NCBI GenBank assembly: GCA_028752905.1
Contig: JAQNBH010000010.1
Span: forward strand, 21,189,308 to 21,253,307
Direction of reading: 5' to 3'
Origin: Cladorhizidae sp. MBARI D1340-BT2
Lineage: Eukaryota; Porifera; Demospongiae; Poecilosclerida; Cladorhizidae
DNA length: 64,000 nucleotides
Position 1 is the stretch's first letter. Every line of letters starts with the position of its first letter. This document shows positions 20,118 through 31,060 of the stretch, piece after piece. The translations under genes and the position numbers were made by a program. The notes below the pieces were generated by a model. It was not told the DNA's origin and did no database searches. It saw only the letters and a list, made by a program, of their open reading frames with translations.

Positions 20118-23100
20118 GGCCCCCCCCCCAGTGGCTTGCTCCATGGGAGAGATAGTTTTTGCAGTCGTCTTGACAGTCCAGCCGGAACGAGTTCTCTTCA
20201 GCACTATTGGTGGTGTTGACGAGGATGCAGATGCAGGAGACTGCCCGCTGTCTGTATCTCGGTAGTCTGTTTCCAGAAAAGCCGGTTTAAGGTGATCGAT
20301 GGAGACAGTGTCCAACTTCCCATTCATGTGTAATGTAAAGAACTTGTCTGAGCGGTGTAGTACCTGGAATGGGCCTTCATAAGGACGCTGGAGTGGGGTC
20401 TTGTGTGCATCCCTGCGTACGAAAACGAACTTGGAAGTCTGTAAGGCAGCTGGTACACGTGATGCTATCACTCCATGATGTGCGGTTCGGGTTGGCCTCA
20501 GCTTTTGCATGGTCCTCCGCAGATGTGGAAGAAATTCATCTGTTGCCTGTACAGGTGTCTCTCCATTCTCGAAGAATTCACCTGGCAACCTCAGTGTTTC
20601 ACCATAAACGAGCTCAGCAGCTGAACATTGTAGATCGTCTTTTGGTGCGGTATGAATTCCAAGCATAATAAGAGGCAACTCATCCATCCAATGAGGTCCA
20701 TCCAGTCGAGCTTTAAGCGCAGCCTTCATCTGCCTGTGGAACCTCTCGACGATACCATTTGCTTGGGGATGATAACTGGTTGTTCTGTGTGCCTGTGAAC
20801 CTAGTAGCTTGTTCAGTGCTGCCCACAGCTCAGAAGTGAACTGTGGACCTCGATCTGATGAGATGTGCCCTGGCACTCCGAAATTGGCAACATGCTGACC
20901 GAGAAATGCACGTGCACATGAAACAGCTGTGGACTCGGCCATTGGAATTGCCTCCGCCCACCTAGTGAAGCGGTCGACGATCGTAAAAAGGTATTTCATA
21001 CCCTGAGATACTGGCAGAGGACCGACAATGTCTACATGAAGCTGTTCGAAGCGGCGACTAGGTAGCTGGCCATACTGCAGTGGAGCACGGGTGTGTTGGT
21101 GTACTTTTGCCAGCTGGCATCCAAGACATGTCTTGGCCCATTTACCAACATCCTTATTCATCCCATGCCACACAAATCTTGATGTCATGAGCTTTCGTGA
21201 TGTCCTGATGCCTGGGTGGGAGAGTCCATGGATGATATCAAAGATTTTTCTTCTCCACACCTTAGGCACAATAGGTCGGGGTTGTCCAGTGGATACATCG
21301 CAAAGGAGTGTGTACCTGGAGTCTGTCACTGGTAAGTCCTGTAGAATTAGCCCTGTGATGGCTGTGCGTGTAGTATGTACTTCTGCATCTGTTAGCTGAG
21401 CATGTGCCAGGTCAGCATAATCAATCTGGGGCAACTGGATTGCGGATAATTCCAAGGTTGAGTTGGTGAGGAGTTGTTGGCTATGGTCATCAAGGATGAC
21501 TCTGGAGAGAGCGTCTGCTGTCACGTTATCTTTGCCACTGATGTGCTTGATGTCTGTGGTGAATTCAGATACATACGAAAGATGCCGCTGTTGACGTGGT
21601 GAATACTTTCCAGAAGCTTTAGAGAAGGCATAAGTAAGTGCCTTATGGTCAGTAAACAGCGTGAATGGACGCCCCTCAATGAAATACAGCAAATGTCGTA
21701 TGGCTAGGTACATAGCCAGTAGTTCTCGGTCAAATGCACTGTATTTGGATTGCGCATTGTCGAGCTTCTTGGAGAAAAAAGCAACTGGTTTCCACTCACC
21801 ATCTAGGAACTGTTCCAATGCACCACCCACAGCTGTGTCAGATGCATCCACTGTGATGCTTGTAGAGGCCGTGTGGCTAGGATGCACGAGGAGGACAGCA
21901 GCAGCCAGCCCCTTCTTAGTTGCTTCAAAAGCGCTCTGTAAATCTGCTGACCATGTAAAAGGCTTGGAGTGAGCGGCTTTGTGCAAGGGCTTCATTAGTG
22001 CTGCTGCATGAGGAATGAATCGGTGGTAAAAATTTACCATTCCAAGCCACTCCTGCAAGCTTTTGGTATTGGTTGGTGCAGGAAAATGTGTAATCGCCTC
22101 GACTTTAGAGGGCAGTGGAGTAATACCATCAGCAGAGATATGATGTCCCAGAAAATCCAGGCCACTGACACCGAATTCACATTTGGAACGGTTGATGACT
22201 ATGCCATAAGCAGTCAAGTGTTTGAACAGTAGCCGGAGATGGCGCCTGTGTTCACTTGCCGTCTTACTTGCAACAAGGATATCATCCAGGTAAATGAACA
22301 GGAAACCTTCCAGGCCAGCGCAAACTCTGTCCATAAACCGTTGAAATGACTGAGCAGCATTTTTAAGGCCGAAAGGCATCCTCAGGAATTCCCAGAGACC
22401 GAATGGTGTAATGACAGCTGTCTTGTGTATGTCTTCTGGTCGTACAGGTACCTGATGATAACCCCGAACCAAATCAACCTTACTGAAGTAATGACAACCT
22501 TGTAGATTTGTCGCAAAGTCCTGAAGGTGTGGCACTGGGTAGCGGTCAGGTACTGTGGCATCATTGAGTTGCCTATAATCACCACAAGGTCGCCAGCTTC
22601 CTGGTTCTTTTTGGGGGACCAGATGGAGGGGTGATGCCCAGCTACTTGATGATCTGCGTATGATTCCAAGGTTCTCCATCGCCGTGAACTCGCGATGAGC
22701 TACCGTCAGTTTGGCAGGTGATAGTCTACGTGCCTTGGCATGAGTTGGCGGTCCAGACGTCACAATGTAGTGCTGTACATCATGTTTGTCATTGGATGTG
22801 GAGAACTTTGGTTGTGTGAGGGATGTAAACTCATTAAGGATATCGGAAAATCCTGACTGTGAAGTACTACTGACGGTGACACGATGTAAGCTGTTGATAC
22901 CATTGTTGGTACCGACTGAGGCAACACGGGTCTTGTGACTCGTATAAGTACAGGCATCCACAAGGCGCTTGCCTTGGCAGTCGATGAGAAGACCTTCACT
23001 GCAGAAAAAGTCAGCGCCGAGGATTGGCTGTGAGACCTGGGCCAGGATGAAGTTATAGATGAAGGATCGTTTCCCAAACTGAAGGTGAAGTCGTCTTGTT

Positions 23101-24086
23101 CCAAATGTGGCAATCGTCGTCCCATTGGCTGCGACAAGACCTTCTCCCTGTGGATTCCTGCGGCAATCTTGTGCAGAAGCTGGGTAAACACTAAGTTCTG
23201 CTCCTGAGTCGACAAGGAAACGTCGACCTGAAGAACGATCCCATATGTAGAAAAGGCGATTGGATTGATTGCTAATGGCTGCAGCTACTAAGGGCCCAGC
23301 GTGGTCCCTGGAAAATTCAACCTCAGCGTTATTGGGGTGGATGGATTGAATGCCCTTTGTCGACTTGAAGACACATGGCTTGATGCATTTTTGTGCATTC
23401 TGTCCAAATCTGTAGTGGTACCAGCAGATACTGTCGGAGGCATTGTTGTCAGAGATTTTTTTCTGCTGCTTCTTGGTTGGGAACTTGGGTGGAAGTCTTT
23501 TGATGGTGGCAGCACTGATTCCCAAAGAGGATGCCCTTTGACCTTCCATGATCCGGTCTGCCCTCTCTGCAAGGTCTTCCATGGCCCCTGTTACCCCATC
23601 AAGTTGAGCACGTACATTGACAGGCAGTTGTCGGAGGAAATGCTGACGGAAAACTTCATCAGGATTGAAGAGGCTAGTCAAGTAGGCCAGGACATCCGAA
23701 GGCTTGCGATCACCGAGGCCTGGTGACACTGCTCTGTCGAGGAACTCGATGGCTTTTGCTGCTGCTGTCTGTCCATAGACTTTTAAAATAGCTGCTTTAA
23801 GATAGTCATACTTGTCATGGTCAGGCGCTTTAGCTATAATGAGGGCCATGCGTTCCTGCACAGTGGAATCAAAAGAAGACACCACATGATAGTACTTGGT
23901 CGTATCTAAAATGATACCTTTGAGTGCAAATTGGGCCTCTGCTTGTGTGAACCAGTGCTCCGGGTGTGTTGTGAGGAAACAGGGAAGTTTCACAGTAGCA
24001 GCGTTTACTTGCTGGACGGAGGCCTGCTGCGCAGCTACAACGGCTGCCGCGATAATGTCAGTAGTCGCTTGGTCCAGAATAGACAT
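20028..24086 (-). CDS. Gag-Pol polyprotein of the CsRn1-clade element (intact)
   Basis: 1352 residues; the start ATG lies 10 bp after the primer-binding site, and there is no frameshift between gag and pol. Order: capsid (about 1-200), CHCC finger (C221, H224, C234, C238), protease with L-V-D-S-G-A (D293), reverse transcriptase (about 460-690; R-G-Y-H-Q, F-G-L-K-N-A, Y-L-D-D at 599-602), RNase H (D747, E788, D813, D858), integrase zinc domain (H953, H957, C987, C990), DDE core D1019, D1078, E1114 (35 residues between the last two), and a GPF-type C-terminal module near 1215-1260. All catalytic residues are present. The stop lies inside the 3' LTR, so the last ~30 residues are LTR-encoded. Expressed in the cell it would form particles, copy its RNA and integrate. 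No chromodomain seen. Confidence 0.95.
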   Translation of the reverse strand: MSILDQATTDIIAAAVVAAQQASVQQVNAATVKLPCFLTTHPEHWFTQAEAQFALKGIILDTTKYYHVVSSFDSTVQERMALIIAKAPDHDKYDYLKAAILKVYGQTAAAKAIEFLDRAVSPGLGDRKPSDVLAYLTSLFNPDEVFRQHFLRQLPVNVRAQLDGVTGAMEDLAERADRIMEGQRASSLGISAATIKRLPPKFPTKKQQKKISDNNASDSICWYHYRFGQNAQKCIKPCVFKSTKGIQSIHPNNAEVEFSRDHAGPLVAAAISNQSNRLFYIWDRSSGRRFLVDSGAELSVYPASAQDCRRNPQGEGLVAANGTTIATFGTRRLHLQFGKRSFIYNFILAQVSQPILGADFFCSEGLLIDCQGKRLVDACTYTSHKTRVASVGTNNGINSLHRVTVSSTSQSGFSDILNEFTSLTQPKFSTSNDKHDVQHYIVTSGPPTHAKARRLSPAKLTVAHREFTAMENLGIIRRSSSSWASPLHLVPQKEPGSWRPCGDYRQLNDATVPDRYPVPHLQDFATNLQGCHYFSKVDLVRGYHQVPVRPEDIHKTAVITPFGLWEFLRMPFGLKNAAQSFQRFMDRVCAGLEGFLFIYLDDILVASKTASEHRRHLRLLFKHLTAYGIVINRSKCEFGVSGLDFLGHHISADGITPLPSKVEAITHFPAPTNTKSLQEWLGMVNFYHRFIPHAAALMKPLHKAAHSKPFTWSADLQSAFEATKKGLAAAVLLVHPSHTASTSITVDASDTAVGGALEQFLDGEWKPVAFFSKKLDNAQSKYSAFDRELLAMYLAIRHLLYFIEGRPFTLFTDHKALTYAFSKASGKYSPRQQRHLSYVSEFTTDIKHISGKDNVTADALSRVILDDHSQQLLTNSTLELSAIQLPQIDYADLAHAQLTDAEVHTTRTAITGLILQDLPVTDSRYTLLCDVSTGQPRPIVPKVWRRKIFDIIHGLSHPGIRTSRKLMTSRFVWHGMNKDVGKWAKTCLGCQLAKVHQHTRAPLQYGQLPSRRFEQLHVDIVGPLPVSQGMKYLFTIVDRFTRWAEAIPMAESTAVSCARAFLGQHVANFGVPGHISSDRGPQFTSELWAALNKLLGSQAHRTTSYHPQANGIVERFHRQMKAALKARLDGPHWMDELPLIMLGIHTAPKDDLQCSAAELVYGETLRLPGEFFENGETPVQATDEFLPHLRRTMQKLRPTRTAHHGVIASRVPAALQTSKFVFVRRDAHKTPLQRPYEGPFQVLHRSDKFFTLHMNGKLDTVSIDHLKPAFLETDYRDTDSGQSPASASSSTPPIVLKRTRSGWTVKTTAKTISPMEQATGGGACSNRLDLLSTPYQLTPNLTHVIIITCQNM
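20118..20130 (-). promoter_or_regulatory. Polypurine tract of the CsRn1 element
   Basis: On the minus strand a run of ten G followed by CC ends directly at the TGTAGC start of the 3' LTR, the plus-strand priming position. It is also translated as Gly-Gly-Gly within gag-pol. Confidence 0.75.
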
Positions 24087-24096
24087 GGTGTTCTTG

Positions 24097-24113
24097 CACG
24101 TCCGGGGTCACCA
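24097..24113 (-). promoter_or_regulatory. Primer-binding site, tRNA-Trp type
   Basis: The plus-strand string CACGTCCGGGGTCACCA equals the 3' end of animal tRNA-Trp (CACGTCGGGGTCA plus CCA) with one additional C. It lies one base inside the 5' LTR. tRNA-Trp priming is typical of the CsRn1 clade. Confidence 0.8.
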
Positions 24114-24114
24114 C

Positions 24115-24278
24115 TTTGGGGGCGTAAGCCAGCCCAGAAACGAAATAGAAAGAATATCTTGTGCAACAAAACAACTCACACACAAGATTCACATGTTCTG
24201 ACAAGTAATGATAATCACGTGAGTCAAGTTAGGAGTTAACTGGTAAGGGGTGGACAAGAGGTCTAGACGGTTGCTACA
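24115..24278 (-). repeat. 5' LTR of the CsRn1 element
   Basis: Read on the minus strand it starts TGTAGCAACCGTC and ends CCCCCAAA. Unusually short for Ty3/Gypsy. Contains the promoter by position, though no TATA box is evident. Identical to the other LTR. Confidence 0.95.
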
Positions 24279-24282
24279 CAGG
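24279..24282. repeat. Target-site duplication CAGG (right copy)
   Basis: Partner of 19950-19953; directly follows the right LTR. Confidence 0.9.
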
Positions 24283-25759
24283 CATGGTGTCTCATTTTTA
24301 CTTTTTGTTCAAATTGTAGTAACACTCAAGACATCTCAGACCCTGTATCTGTAGAAGCATTCTTTGAACATCCAGTCAGTACTGGGTGCTCGCATTGCTG
24401 GAATTAGTCATTTTGGTCTGGACATCACTGCAGTCATGGATATGTTGCCCCCTCTTGGTTCCACTTGTTTTTTTAAAATATACTAGGTCAATAGGGAGTG
24501 ACGCAAATGCAGTAACAGAGTATTATGTTGGATGCCGCTCATAGGTTACATGGAGTGACGCAAATGCAGTAACAGAGTATTATGTTGGATGCCGCTCATA
24601 GGTTACATGATTTTTATAGAGTTAGGCATGAAGACACCATTGATGTTAGTATTACTGTTGACGGCACATGGCTTAGACAGGGCCACAAATCAAATTATGG
24701 CTTGGTTGCGGTGATGTCTTGGGACACTGGAGAAGTTTTAGATTATTATCTTATGTCTAAGTTTTGTCAAGCGCTTGTGTGCGAAGACCTGAAGATGAAA
24801 CAGAAGCAAGTTACACAGAATGGTTTGAGGGTCACAAGGTAAATTGTGAAGCCAATTTTGAAGGCTCTTCGGGTTCTATGGAAGTTGTAGAAACACAAAA
24901 ACTTTTTTAGCGTTCAGTGGAGAGCTTAGGTACACACACATTAATTAGTGATGGGTATACAAATGCACATAAACGGTTGTTGGAAGTCGAGCCTTACGGT
25001 CCTAGTGTCTTTGGGTGGTGCTAGGGGGGTTAGTCGTGTGTCTATAGTTAAAATGCAAACCTACTATAGGGGAGCAATTAGAAAGGACAACCTAGAGGGG
25101 ATGATTTGCGATGTGAAAGCGATTTTTTATCACTCTTCGTCAACTATGGAACATCCCAACACGAGTATTGTCCTACGGAGTTTTGAGTTGGTGTAAGTTT
25201 AATCCAGCTTGTGCTAAAGGTGAGGTACCACCAGTACCGATAGGCTTATGATTCCTCTGGACAAGGCTATGTATGTTAGGAGGTTTTTGATAAATTAATG
25301 TCCGAGGATCTTTTGTGCAAATGTTTAGGTGGTTACACACAACCAAAATGAGTTTAATTCTGTTGTGTGGAGTAGAGCGGGTAAGACAGAACATATGAGT
25401 GCAACAAGTGTCAGGCTTGCTGTCGAGAGGCAGCAGAGTTCAATGGAGGGCGGAGCATTGTATGGTCCTGGCATGGGGGACCTGTAACATTTTTATTTTG
25501 TTTATGTGTCTTTTGCTTTCTATTGTCAAACAGAGATTACTGGAAGATACTTTTGTTTATGTGTCTTTTTGTCAAGCTTAGGAATTAGTGGAGGATGACT
25601 TTTGTTTGTGTTCTATTGTTTTTCAGGGATTACTGGAGGGTGTCGGAAGACATGTGTGGAGGGTGACGATGGATGGACGAGCCCTGCAAATGATGACGTG
25701 TTTATGTTTGCTAATTCAATATTAGCAAAGCAACATACATGTAACAAGTCTGATGCGTC
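24283..25759 (+). pseudogene. Mutator-like transposase, catalytic part
   Basis: After the retrotransposon the frame resumes WCLIFTFCSNCSNTQ, completing the zinc-binding segment, then ARIAGISHFGLD after a one-base shift near 24390. The key block at 24640-24750 reads ITVDGTWLRQGHKSNYGLV and TGEVLDYYLMSKFCQA; D-G-T-W with R-G-H-x-S is the signature of the 'Mutator-like transposase domain' proteins of invertebrates, the first Asp being catalytic in the inferred RNase H fold. Further fragments: NFEGSSGSMEV (24855), LISDGYTNAHK (24940, probably the second Asp) and SMEGGALYGPGMGD (25445). Many shifts and a 57-bp tandem duplication (24495-24608) break the frame. Confidence 0.65.
24495..24608 (+). repeat. 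57-bp perfect tandem duplication
   Basis: Two adjacent copies (24495-24551, 24552-24608) beginning GGAGTGACGCAAATGC and ending ATAGGTTACAT, without a mismatch that I can see. Length is a multiple of three. It lies just before the DGTW block of the transposase. Confidence 0.95.
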
Positions 25760-25764
25760 TTTAA

Positions 25765-27469
25765 GGGGGTAGTAAACCATTTTTCTGAAAATTTTCTTTA
25801 AAAAATTCTTCCTTTTATATCCTACCTATAGCTCTGCATGAGCTGTGTACAAAACTTGGAAGGCTGTTCTGGTTCATAAAAAAAGTTATGGAGGATTTCA
25901 TGCATGCATTTTGTACACACCTGTACTGCATGGGGTGTGTAAATGATGTCTGTGTTATAGTACATTACGGGACGTCCTGAGGTCAAGGGACAAGGGAGCA
26001 GGAGGAGTTGCATCACTCTTTCTTTTGGACATGCACTAAAAAGAGTTGGAGATGACATCTGAGCATGGAGGAATTTTTTTAATTTATATATAGCAAGGGT
26101 GGTGTTCTGATGTTCTAATAACATAGTCCAGTCCATGATGCCAACTTCAGGGGGGGACAGTTGCATTTTTTTATTTCCCCCCAAAAACTTATGGTTACCA
26201 CTTTAGAGCTCCGTAGATTCTGCAAACTTCATGGTATGGACTTGATATATAGCTCAAAAGATAGGTCTCTCTGTGTGCTCTCTTTTGATACTAAAATATT
26301 GTTCATAGGTATAACTATAGGCAAGTTACTAGACCTAAAGTGGAGGGACCTAAAAACCTGAATGCCTGCAACCTCCACATAAATAACTCCAGATTGCTAA
26401 GTGCTAAAAATTTAAAATTAGCACGGGTGGCTAGAGGAAGCCCTACTCTATGTAATGAGTGTTTTCATTAGGCGTTAAAATTTAAGTACGTGGTCAAGCG
26501 CGCGGGTGGAAAATAAGTTTTATGGATTTTTAAAGAAATTCATTTTCTACCTGGGCGCTTGACCACGTACTTAAATTTTAACGCCTAATAAAAACACTCA
26601 TTACATAGAGTAGGGCTTCCTCTAGCCACGCGTGCTAATTTTAAATTTTTAGTACTTAGCAATCTGGAGTTATTTATGTGGAGGTTGCAGGCATTCAGGT
26701 TTTTAGGTCCCTCCACTTGTAGCTCCCCTAACTTGGCTATAGTTATACTAGTGAAAAATATTTTAGTATCAACAGAGAGCACATAGAGAGACCTATCTTT
26801 TGAGCTATATATTAAGTCCATACCATGAAGTTTACGGAATCTATGGAGTTATAAAGTGGTTATCACACACAAAATAAGCATGTGGGTCATCCCACCCCCA
26901 AAAATGCAACTGTCTCCCCTTCAAAGCTGTATTATGAGTATTATGAAAAAAGTGTGTTTTTGGACTTTCAAAAAATAAGAACAATTCCATAATAATAATA
27001 TACCATTTTATAGCTCTGTCTATGCTCTAAAGTTTGATAGAATCCTTTTTCTTATTTTGTATACTGGTCTTGAGTTATGCATTGATGTTCGACACAGATT
27101 TTATGCTTTTTCATTACGAATTTTCATTGACCTCCCAAATCACTTCCAAGTACATTGTGGCAAAACTGTTTCTATCATACTTTACGTATGTGGCTATGTT
27201 ACACAAACTGTGAATGGGAAGTGGTCACTGACAATCTGTGATTTTTAAGATTTTTGTCGAGTGACAAGGGTAAGGTTCTAAGGGCGTCTATCTGTGGCAA
27301 ATGTACAAACATGAAAATTCATTAGTAGCCTTCATGTAATATGTCATTTTAAAGCTATTGAACCAGTCTTTCTTTTGATCTAAAAAGTATCTGTAAAGGA
27401 TGAAAAACAAAAGTTATGAACGATACAAATTTGGAACACAGATCTTCAGAAAAATGGTTTACTACCCCC
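25765..27469. mobile_element. 1.7-kb TTAA-type MITE with a giant internal palindrome
   Basis: Terminal repeats GGGGGTAGTAAACC followed by ATTTTTCTGAA are inverted at both ends, and TTTAA (containing TTAA) flanks the element at 25760-25764 and 27470-27474. TTAA targets are used by piggyBac and Kolobok transposases. No transposase is encoded. The centre is a ~0.8-kb inverted repeat. It interrupts the Mutator-like coding sequence. Confidence 0.8.
26147..26930. repeat. Internal inverted repeat of the MITE (hairpin arms ~370 bp)
   Basis: The left arm (about 26147-26516) and right arm (about 26536-26930) match as reverse complements along most of their length, e.g. AAGTACGTGGTCAAGCGC against GCGCTTGACCACGTACTT and GGTATGGACTT against AAGTCCATACC, separated by only ~20 bp. 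Differences are mostly single bases and short indels. A transcript would fold into a long imperfect hairpin. Confidence 0.9.
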
Positions 27470-27474
27470 TTTAA

Positions 27475-27557
27475 GTAAACCACGTTGCAGTAACGACCTT
27501 TGCGAGGCTCTTATTCGGTCTATTAGTCAATACAAACTGCGCGTCTTGAAATTTTGA
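27475..27557 (+). pseudogene. Mutator-like transposase, C-terminal end
   Basis: The sequence before the MITE (FANSILAKQHTCNKSDAS, ending at 25759) continues after it as KPRCSNDLCEALIRS and closes with a TGA at 27555-27557. The continuity across the TTTAA duplication is the evidence for this small piece. Confidence 0.55.
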
Positions 27558-28049
27558 AAAAAAGTTTTTTTGTCTCTTTTCTGAACATAGCTTTATGACA
27601 TCACGTTACATTTTCATCTATAGGTCTTTTTTAGTAATGCTATCAAACAAAAACTCTCGCGCAAGTTGTAGAATATAAAAATTGTTTTCAAATGATATAT
27701 ATTTTTTATGAAAGGATAAAAAATATTCAAGTTATCATTTGAACGGTTTTTCAAAAATCACTTTGAAGTCCAAGCAGTTTGTAATCACATCCCAGCTGCC
27801 AGAAACACCCCCGTTCACCAGAATACATCCCCTCATTACTAGAATTGTGTGTACAAACAAAATGTTTGACTTTTCACAGTCCTTTATTTTTTCAACAACA
27901 GCAGTATCCTACATCCTAACTACAACCTGAAACCAACAATATATATATATATACATACACATAAATTAAGGGGACAAACCCCAAAAGATTTGTAATCACT
28001 AAACTTTTCCCCTTCCTCTTTGAAGGTAATTTGGGCACCAGCTGTTGGT
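27558..28049. other. Interval between the Mutator-like element and the DDE pseudogene
   Basis: A+T-rich with a short TA repeat near 27940-27952. No gene or terminal repeat recognised. Confidence 0.3.
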
Positions 28050-29103
28050 TTCAGTTCAAGAAAATGTTCTAAGAAAAATCAGACATTACCTATTCGTCTG
28101 ATTCATCTATGCGAACTAAAAGCAAACCGCCACCACCCTGTTCTGATGGAATCTTAGAAGAGCAACTTAGCAATCGCTATGCTCAACGGAAGTTGGTTCT
28201 ATATCACGATGAATTGTTACCATGCTAATGAGGGAGCATCTTTGCAATGGGCAGAGAAGAGTAGGCTCCCAATCCGTCTAAAATCAGCTGGCAGGGGATT
28301 GATGGTTAGTGACTTCATCTCAGAGCATGACGGCTACCTTTCCCTTACTGATGATGAATATGAAGCGGCAAAAAGAAGTAACCCACACATTCCCAAAGCA
28401 GCTCGAGTATTCTCAAATATGGTGCTCAGTTGGAAGGTTATTGGAACTCAGAAAAGTTTTTGATCCAAGCTATTCTCATTGTTGATGTCAAGTATATACC
28501 CAAAGGAGACCAATTCCATTGTTTTTATTTTGGATCAGAGTTCGGGGCACACATCTTATGCTGATGATGCTTTGAATGCTCATCGCATGAACGTGAATGA
28601 TGGAGGTAAGCAGCCTGCCAGAAGAGATGGCTCATGGAATGGAAGGGTGCAGTCGATGATCAATTCAAAAGGCCAGACAAAAGGGCTTCGATCTGTTCTG
28701 GAAGAACGTGGTGTTCATACATCTTGTATGATCAAGCCTGACATGTTGAAGATCATCTCTGAAATGCATGATTTCAAGACTCAAAAGACAAGGGTGGAGA
28801 TTTGGTTAAAGGATTTGGGCATGCTTTTTCTTACCCAAATACCACTGTGAACTAAACCCTATAGAGAGAGTTTGGGGTCACAGTAAGAAGTTCACACGTG
28901 CAAACTGACTACACTTTCACAGGATTGGAAAGAACAGTTTCATCTGCTTTGGATTCTGTAGAAGTGGAATCAATCAGGAAATATTTCAGAGAATACCACA
29001 GAGCCTATCGAGAGGGAAAGAGTGGTGCTCATATAGTAGATACCGTGAAATTGTACAAATCGTATCTGAACTTCAAAGTCGTTAAAATGAAATATAACTC
29101 ATG
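28050..29103 (+). pseudogene. DDE-type transposase (IS630/Tc1-mariner-like DDE_3) pseudogene
   Basis: Fragments in order: CYHANEGASLQWAE (28215; in a live copy the first Asp would lie in a H-D-E motif just before it, here frame-damaged), GRGLMVSDFISEHDGYLSL, FILDQSSGHTSYADDAL (28530, second Asp), NGRVQSMINSKGQTKGLRSV, and KYHCELNPIERVWGHSKK (28840, third acidic residue in E-L-N-P-I-E). The C-terminal piece LERTVSSALDSVEVESIRKY ends at 29103. D...D...E with N-P-I-E-x-V-W is typical of the DDE_3 group. The N-terminal DNA-binding region is missing, and shifts occur near 28200, 28440 and 28830. No terminal repeats found. Confidence 0.7.
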
Positions 29104-30158
29104 AGATATTTTCTAATACTATAAATATATAGTACACAATTTTTGGTAAATTAACCCTTAAGCATTTTCAATAAATCACTCATCCCACAAAAGCTGCCAT
29201 TTTTGGCTTGGGTTGGTTTATTTTGATAGAATGAATCATTTAAAAAAATGCTTCTGCAGAAATCCTTTTATAAATATGTTACTTTAAAACAACCCTAACA
29301 AAATTCAAGAAATCACTAATATTAATATTCTGGTGGTATTCAATATATGGTTGCCATGGCAACAATTTTTGGGGGTCTTGCCACTTTTTTCATCCCCTTT
29401 TCACCAGAAATGCTGATTGAAATCTGTGTTCAGAAATTTTTTCACATATTTTCTCAAGAGTATTCTCCGCTCAATTTCTATTCCTTTTGGCACTTTGGCC
29501 AAGTCGTGTTAAAGTCATTGACTGAGATATGTCATTCCCCATTGACTCCACATTCGAGAAATTCCTGTTCATATTATTTAATTGAAAGTCAGGTAATTTT
29601 GCCCTCTTGATATTCTGTAAGAGCAAGCAAACAGGAATTATTCCACCAACTCTACTCTTTGGTTTCATCTTTATTCTCTCCCTTTACTCCCCACTGTAAA
29701 CTTTGGTTTTCATTGGAATTAAAAGTTGTTTCATCATGTGGGGCAGGGGGGGGGATAAAACAGTATTGGACCTTCATGCATGTGTTGGTGGGTTCATATC
29801 ATTAGGGAAAATTGTTTCCAGATTCAGCTGTGGGTGCCCTAGTGAAACACATAAAGCTAAGAGTTCAGATAGATTCCTTTCTGTAAACAATCACATCATC
29901 ATTGTTTATGATTGTCATAAAAATGCCATTTTTTGGCGATTAGAATTTCAAATCCACGATGATGAGACACTTGAGAGCTGTCTCGATAACACTTTCCTTG
30001 GATAATCTTGTTCCAAGGAGGTGAAGGCTCATTAATCTATTTGCAGAAGTCAATGATTGTTATGTTAGGTCTTACACTTACTGCCGAATTTGACCTAATA
30101 CATTGGGTAGCTTTGGTATTAAGATTCTTGCTGCACTACCAGTATCCTAATTAGCTAA
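29104..30158. other. Interval without a recognisable gene
   Basis: A+T-rich. A 100-codon plus-strand frame at 29703-30005 has no recognisable domain and no homologous motif that I know. Confidence 0.3.
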
Positions 30159-31060
30159 CCCTCTCACTGTCGGCATTGTGGATAATTATTTTAAATTTAA
30201 CACAGCCACATTAAAAAATTAATATCAAATCAGATATTAAGCTGAACCATTTACCATTTTGGTCATTTTGGTCATGTGATAGCATGATTGTTTTAGAAGC
30301 TGTGGTCAAAAGGTCTGACCACAAACTGACCACATACTATGAATATAATTATGCAATAATGGTCATGATTAGGAGTGCCATAACATCTCCATATTTCATG
30401 TTATGGACTCGATATATAGCTCATAAGATAGCTCTATCCTTATCCTTTCTTCTGCTTCTAAGAACGTAGGAATATACATTACTATACAAAAGTTATGCCA
30501 ACCCCATAATAAGGTCTTCATAAATTGACCACAAAAATTTCTTATTTATCAACAAGAACTTTGCCAATACAACATTCAGTAAACATTTGATATAATTGTT
30601 TGACATAATGTATATAATCGAAAGATATTTTGGGTGGAGTTTGAAGTGAAATCAGTGTCTGTGGCATAAGTCAACCAAGTTGTGGAAACAATTCCGATCC
30701 TCCATAATCCAATGGTGAACATTGCAGTATTTGCATTGCACACGACTATCTCCCAGGTAGGAATGGATACCTTCACATTCTTCGTCACTTGATTCATCAC
30801 CAGAAATGTCCCAAGCTGCCCTAGTGGAAATAATTTCAGCTATTGACAGTCTCGTTGATATCGTCCGACTGAAAATCGTTCGTGTTTTAAATATAATTTC
30901 ATAACTTTCCTCTGTCCAACCGCCGTAATTTTTTTGGGTGTAAATAGAGTATGAATTCAGCTATCTTTTGATATAAAAATTATTGCCTATTAACAAATGC
31001 TTATATTTATTTTATTTTTCAAAGCCGTGGCGTCGTATGGCGCCATTGACAGTATGAGGG
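30159..31060 (-). mobile_element. piggyBac-like remnant
   Basis: Ends CCCTCTCACTGTC at 30159 and, inverted, CCCTCATACTGTC at 31060 form a short imperfect terminal repeat; flanks CTAA and TTCT could be decayed TTAA. On the minus strand, 30860-30700 encodes AEIISTRAAWDISGDESSDE followed by CKYCNVHHW, an acidic N-terminus plus a Cys/His pair that resembles piggyBac-type transposases. No catalytic domain remains. Inside, 30395-30425 shares TATGGACTCGATATATAGCT with the arms of the 26.2-kb palindrome. Confidence 0.4.

Larger units (their letters stand above)
19954..24278 (-). mobile_element. Full-length CsRn1-clade Ty3/Gypsy retrotransposon, apparently recent
   Basis: 4325 bp with two LTRs of 164 bp (19954-20117 and 24115-24278) that I read as identical base for base, flanked by a perfect 4-bp duplication CAGG (19950-19953 and 24279-24282). 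Between them is one uninterrupted 1352-codon gag-pol frame. Three traits place it in the CsRn1 clade: a primer-binding site matching the 3' end of tRNA-Trp, a C-x2-H-x9-C-x3-C Gag finger instead of CCHC, and a 4-bp target duplication. Identical LTRs plus an intact frame mean very recent insertion and possible activity. It sits inside the Mutator-like transposase gene. Confidence 0.95.
19413..27557 (+). mobile_element. 'Mutator-like' transposase element, interrupted twice
   Basis: Coding sequence of one transposase is found in four blocks: 19413-19566, 19627-19953, 24283-25759 and 27475-27557. The gap 19954-24282 is an LTR retrotransposon with its CAGG duplication, and 25765-27474 is a MITE with its TTTAA duplication. 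Reading across either junction with the insert removed continues the same protein, which proves insertion into this element. Terminal repeats of the host element were not found. Confidence 0.65.

Noticed and set aside
20369..24239. Plus-strand frames of 70-140 codons opposite the CsRn1 gag-pol
   Set aside because: Antisense shadows of a fully open polyprotein; no motifs of their own.
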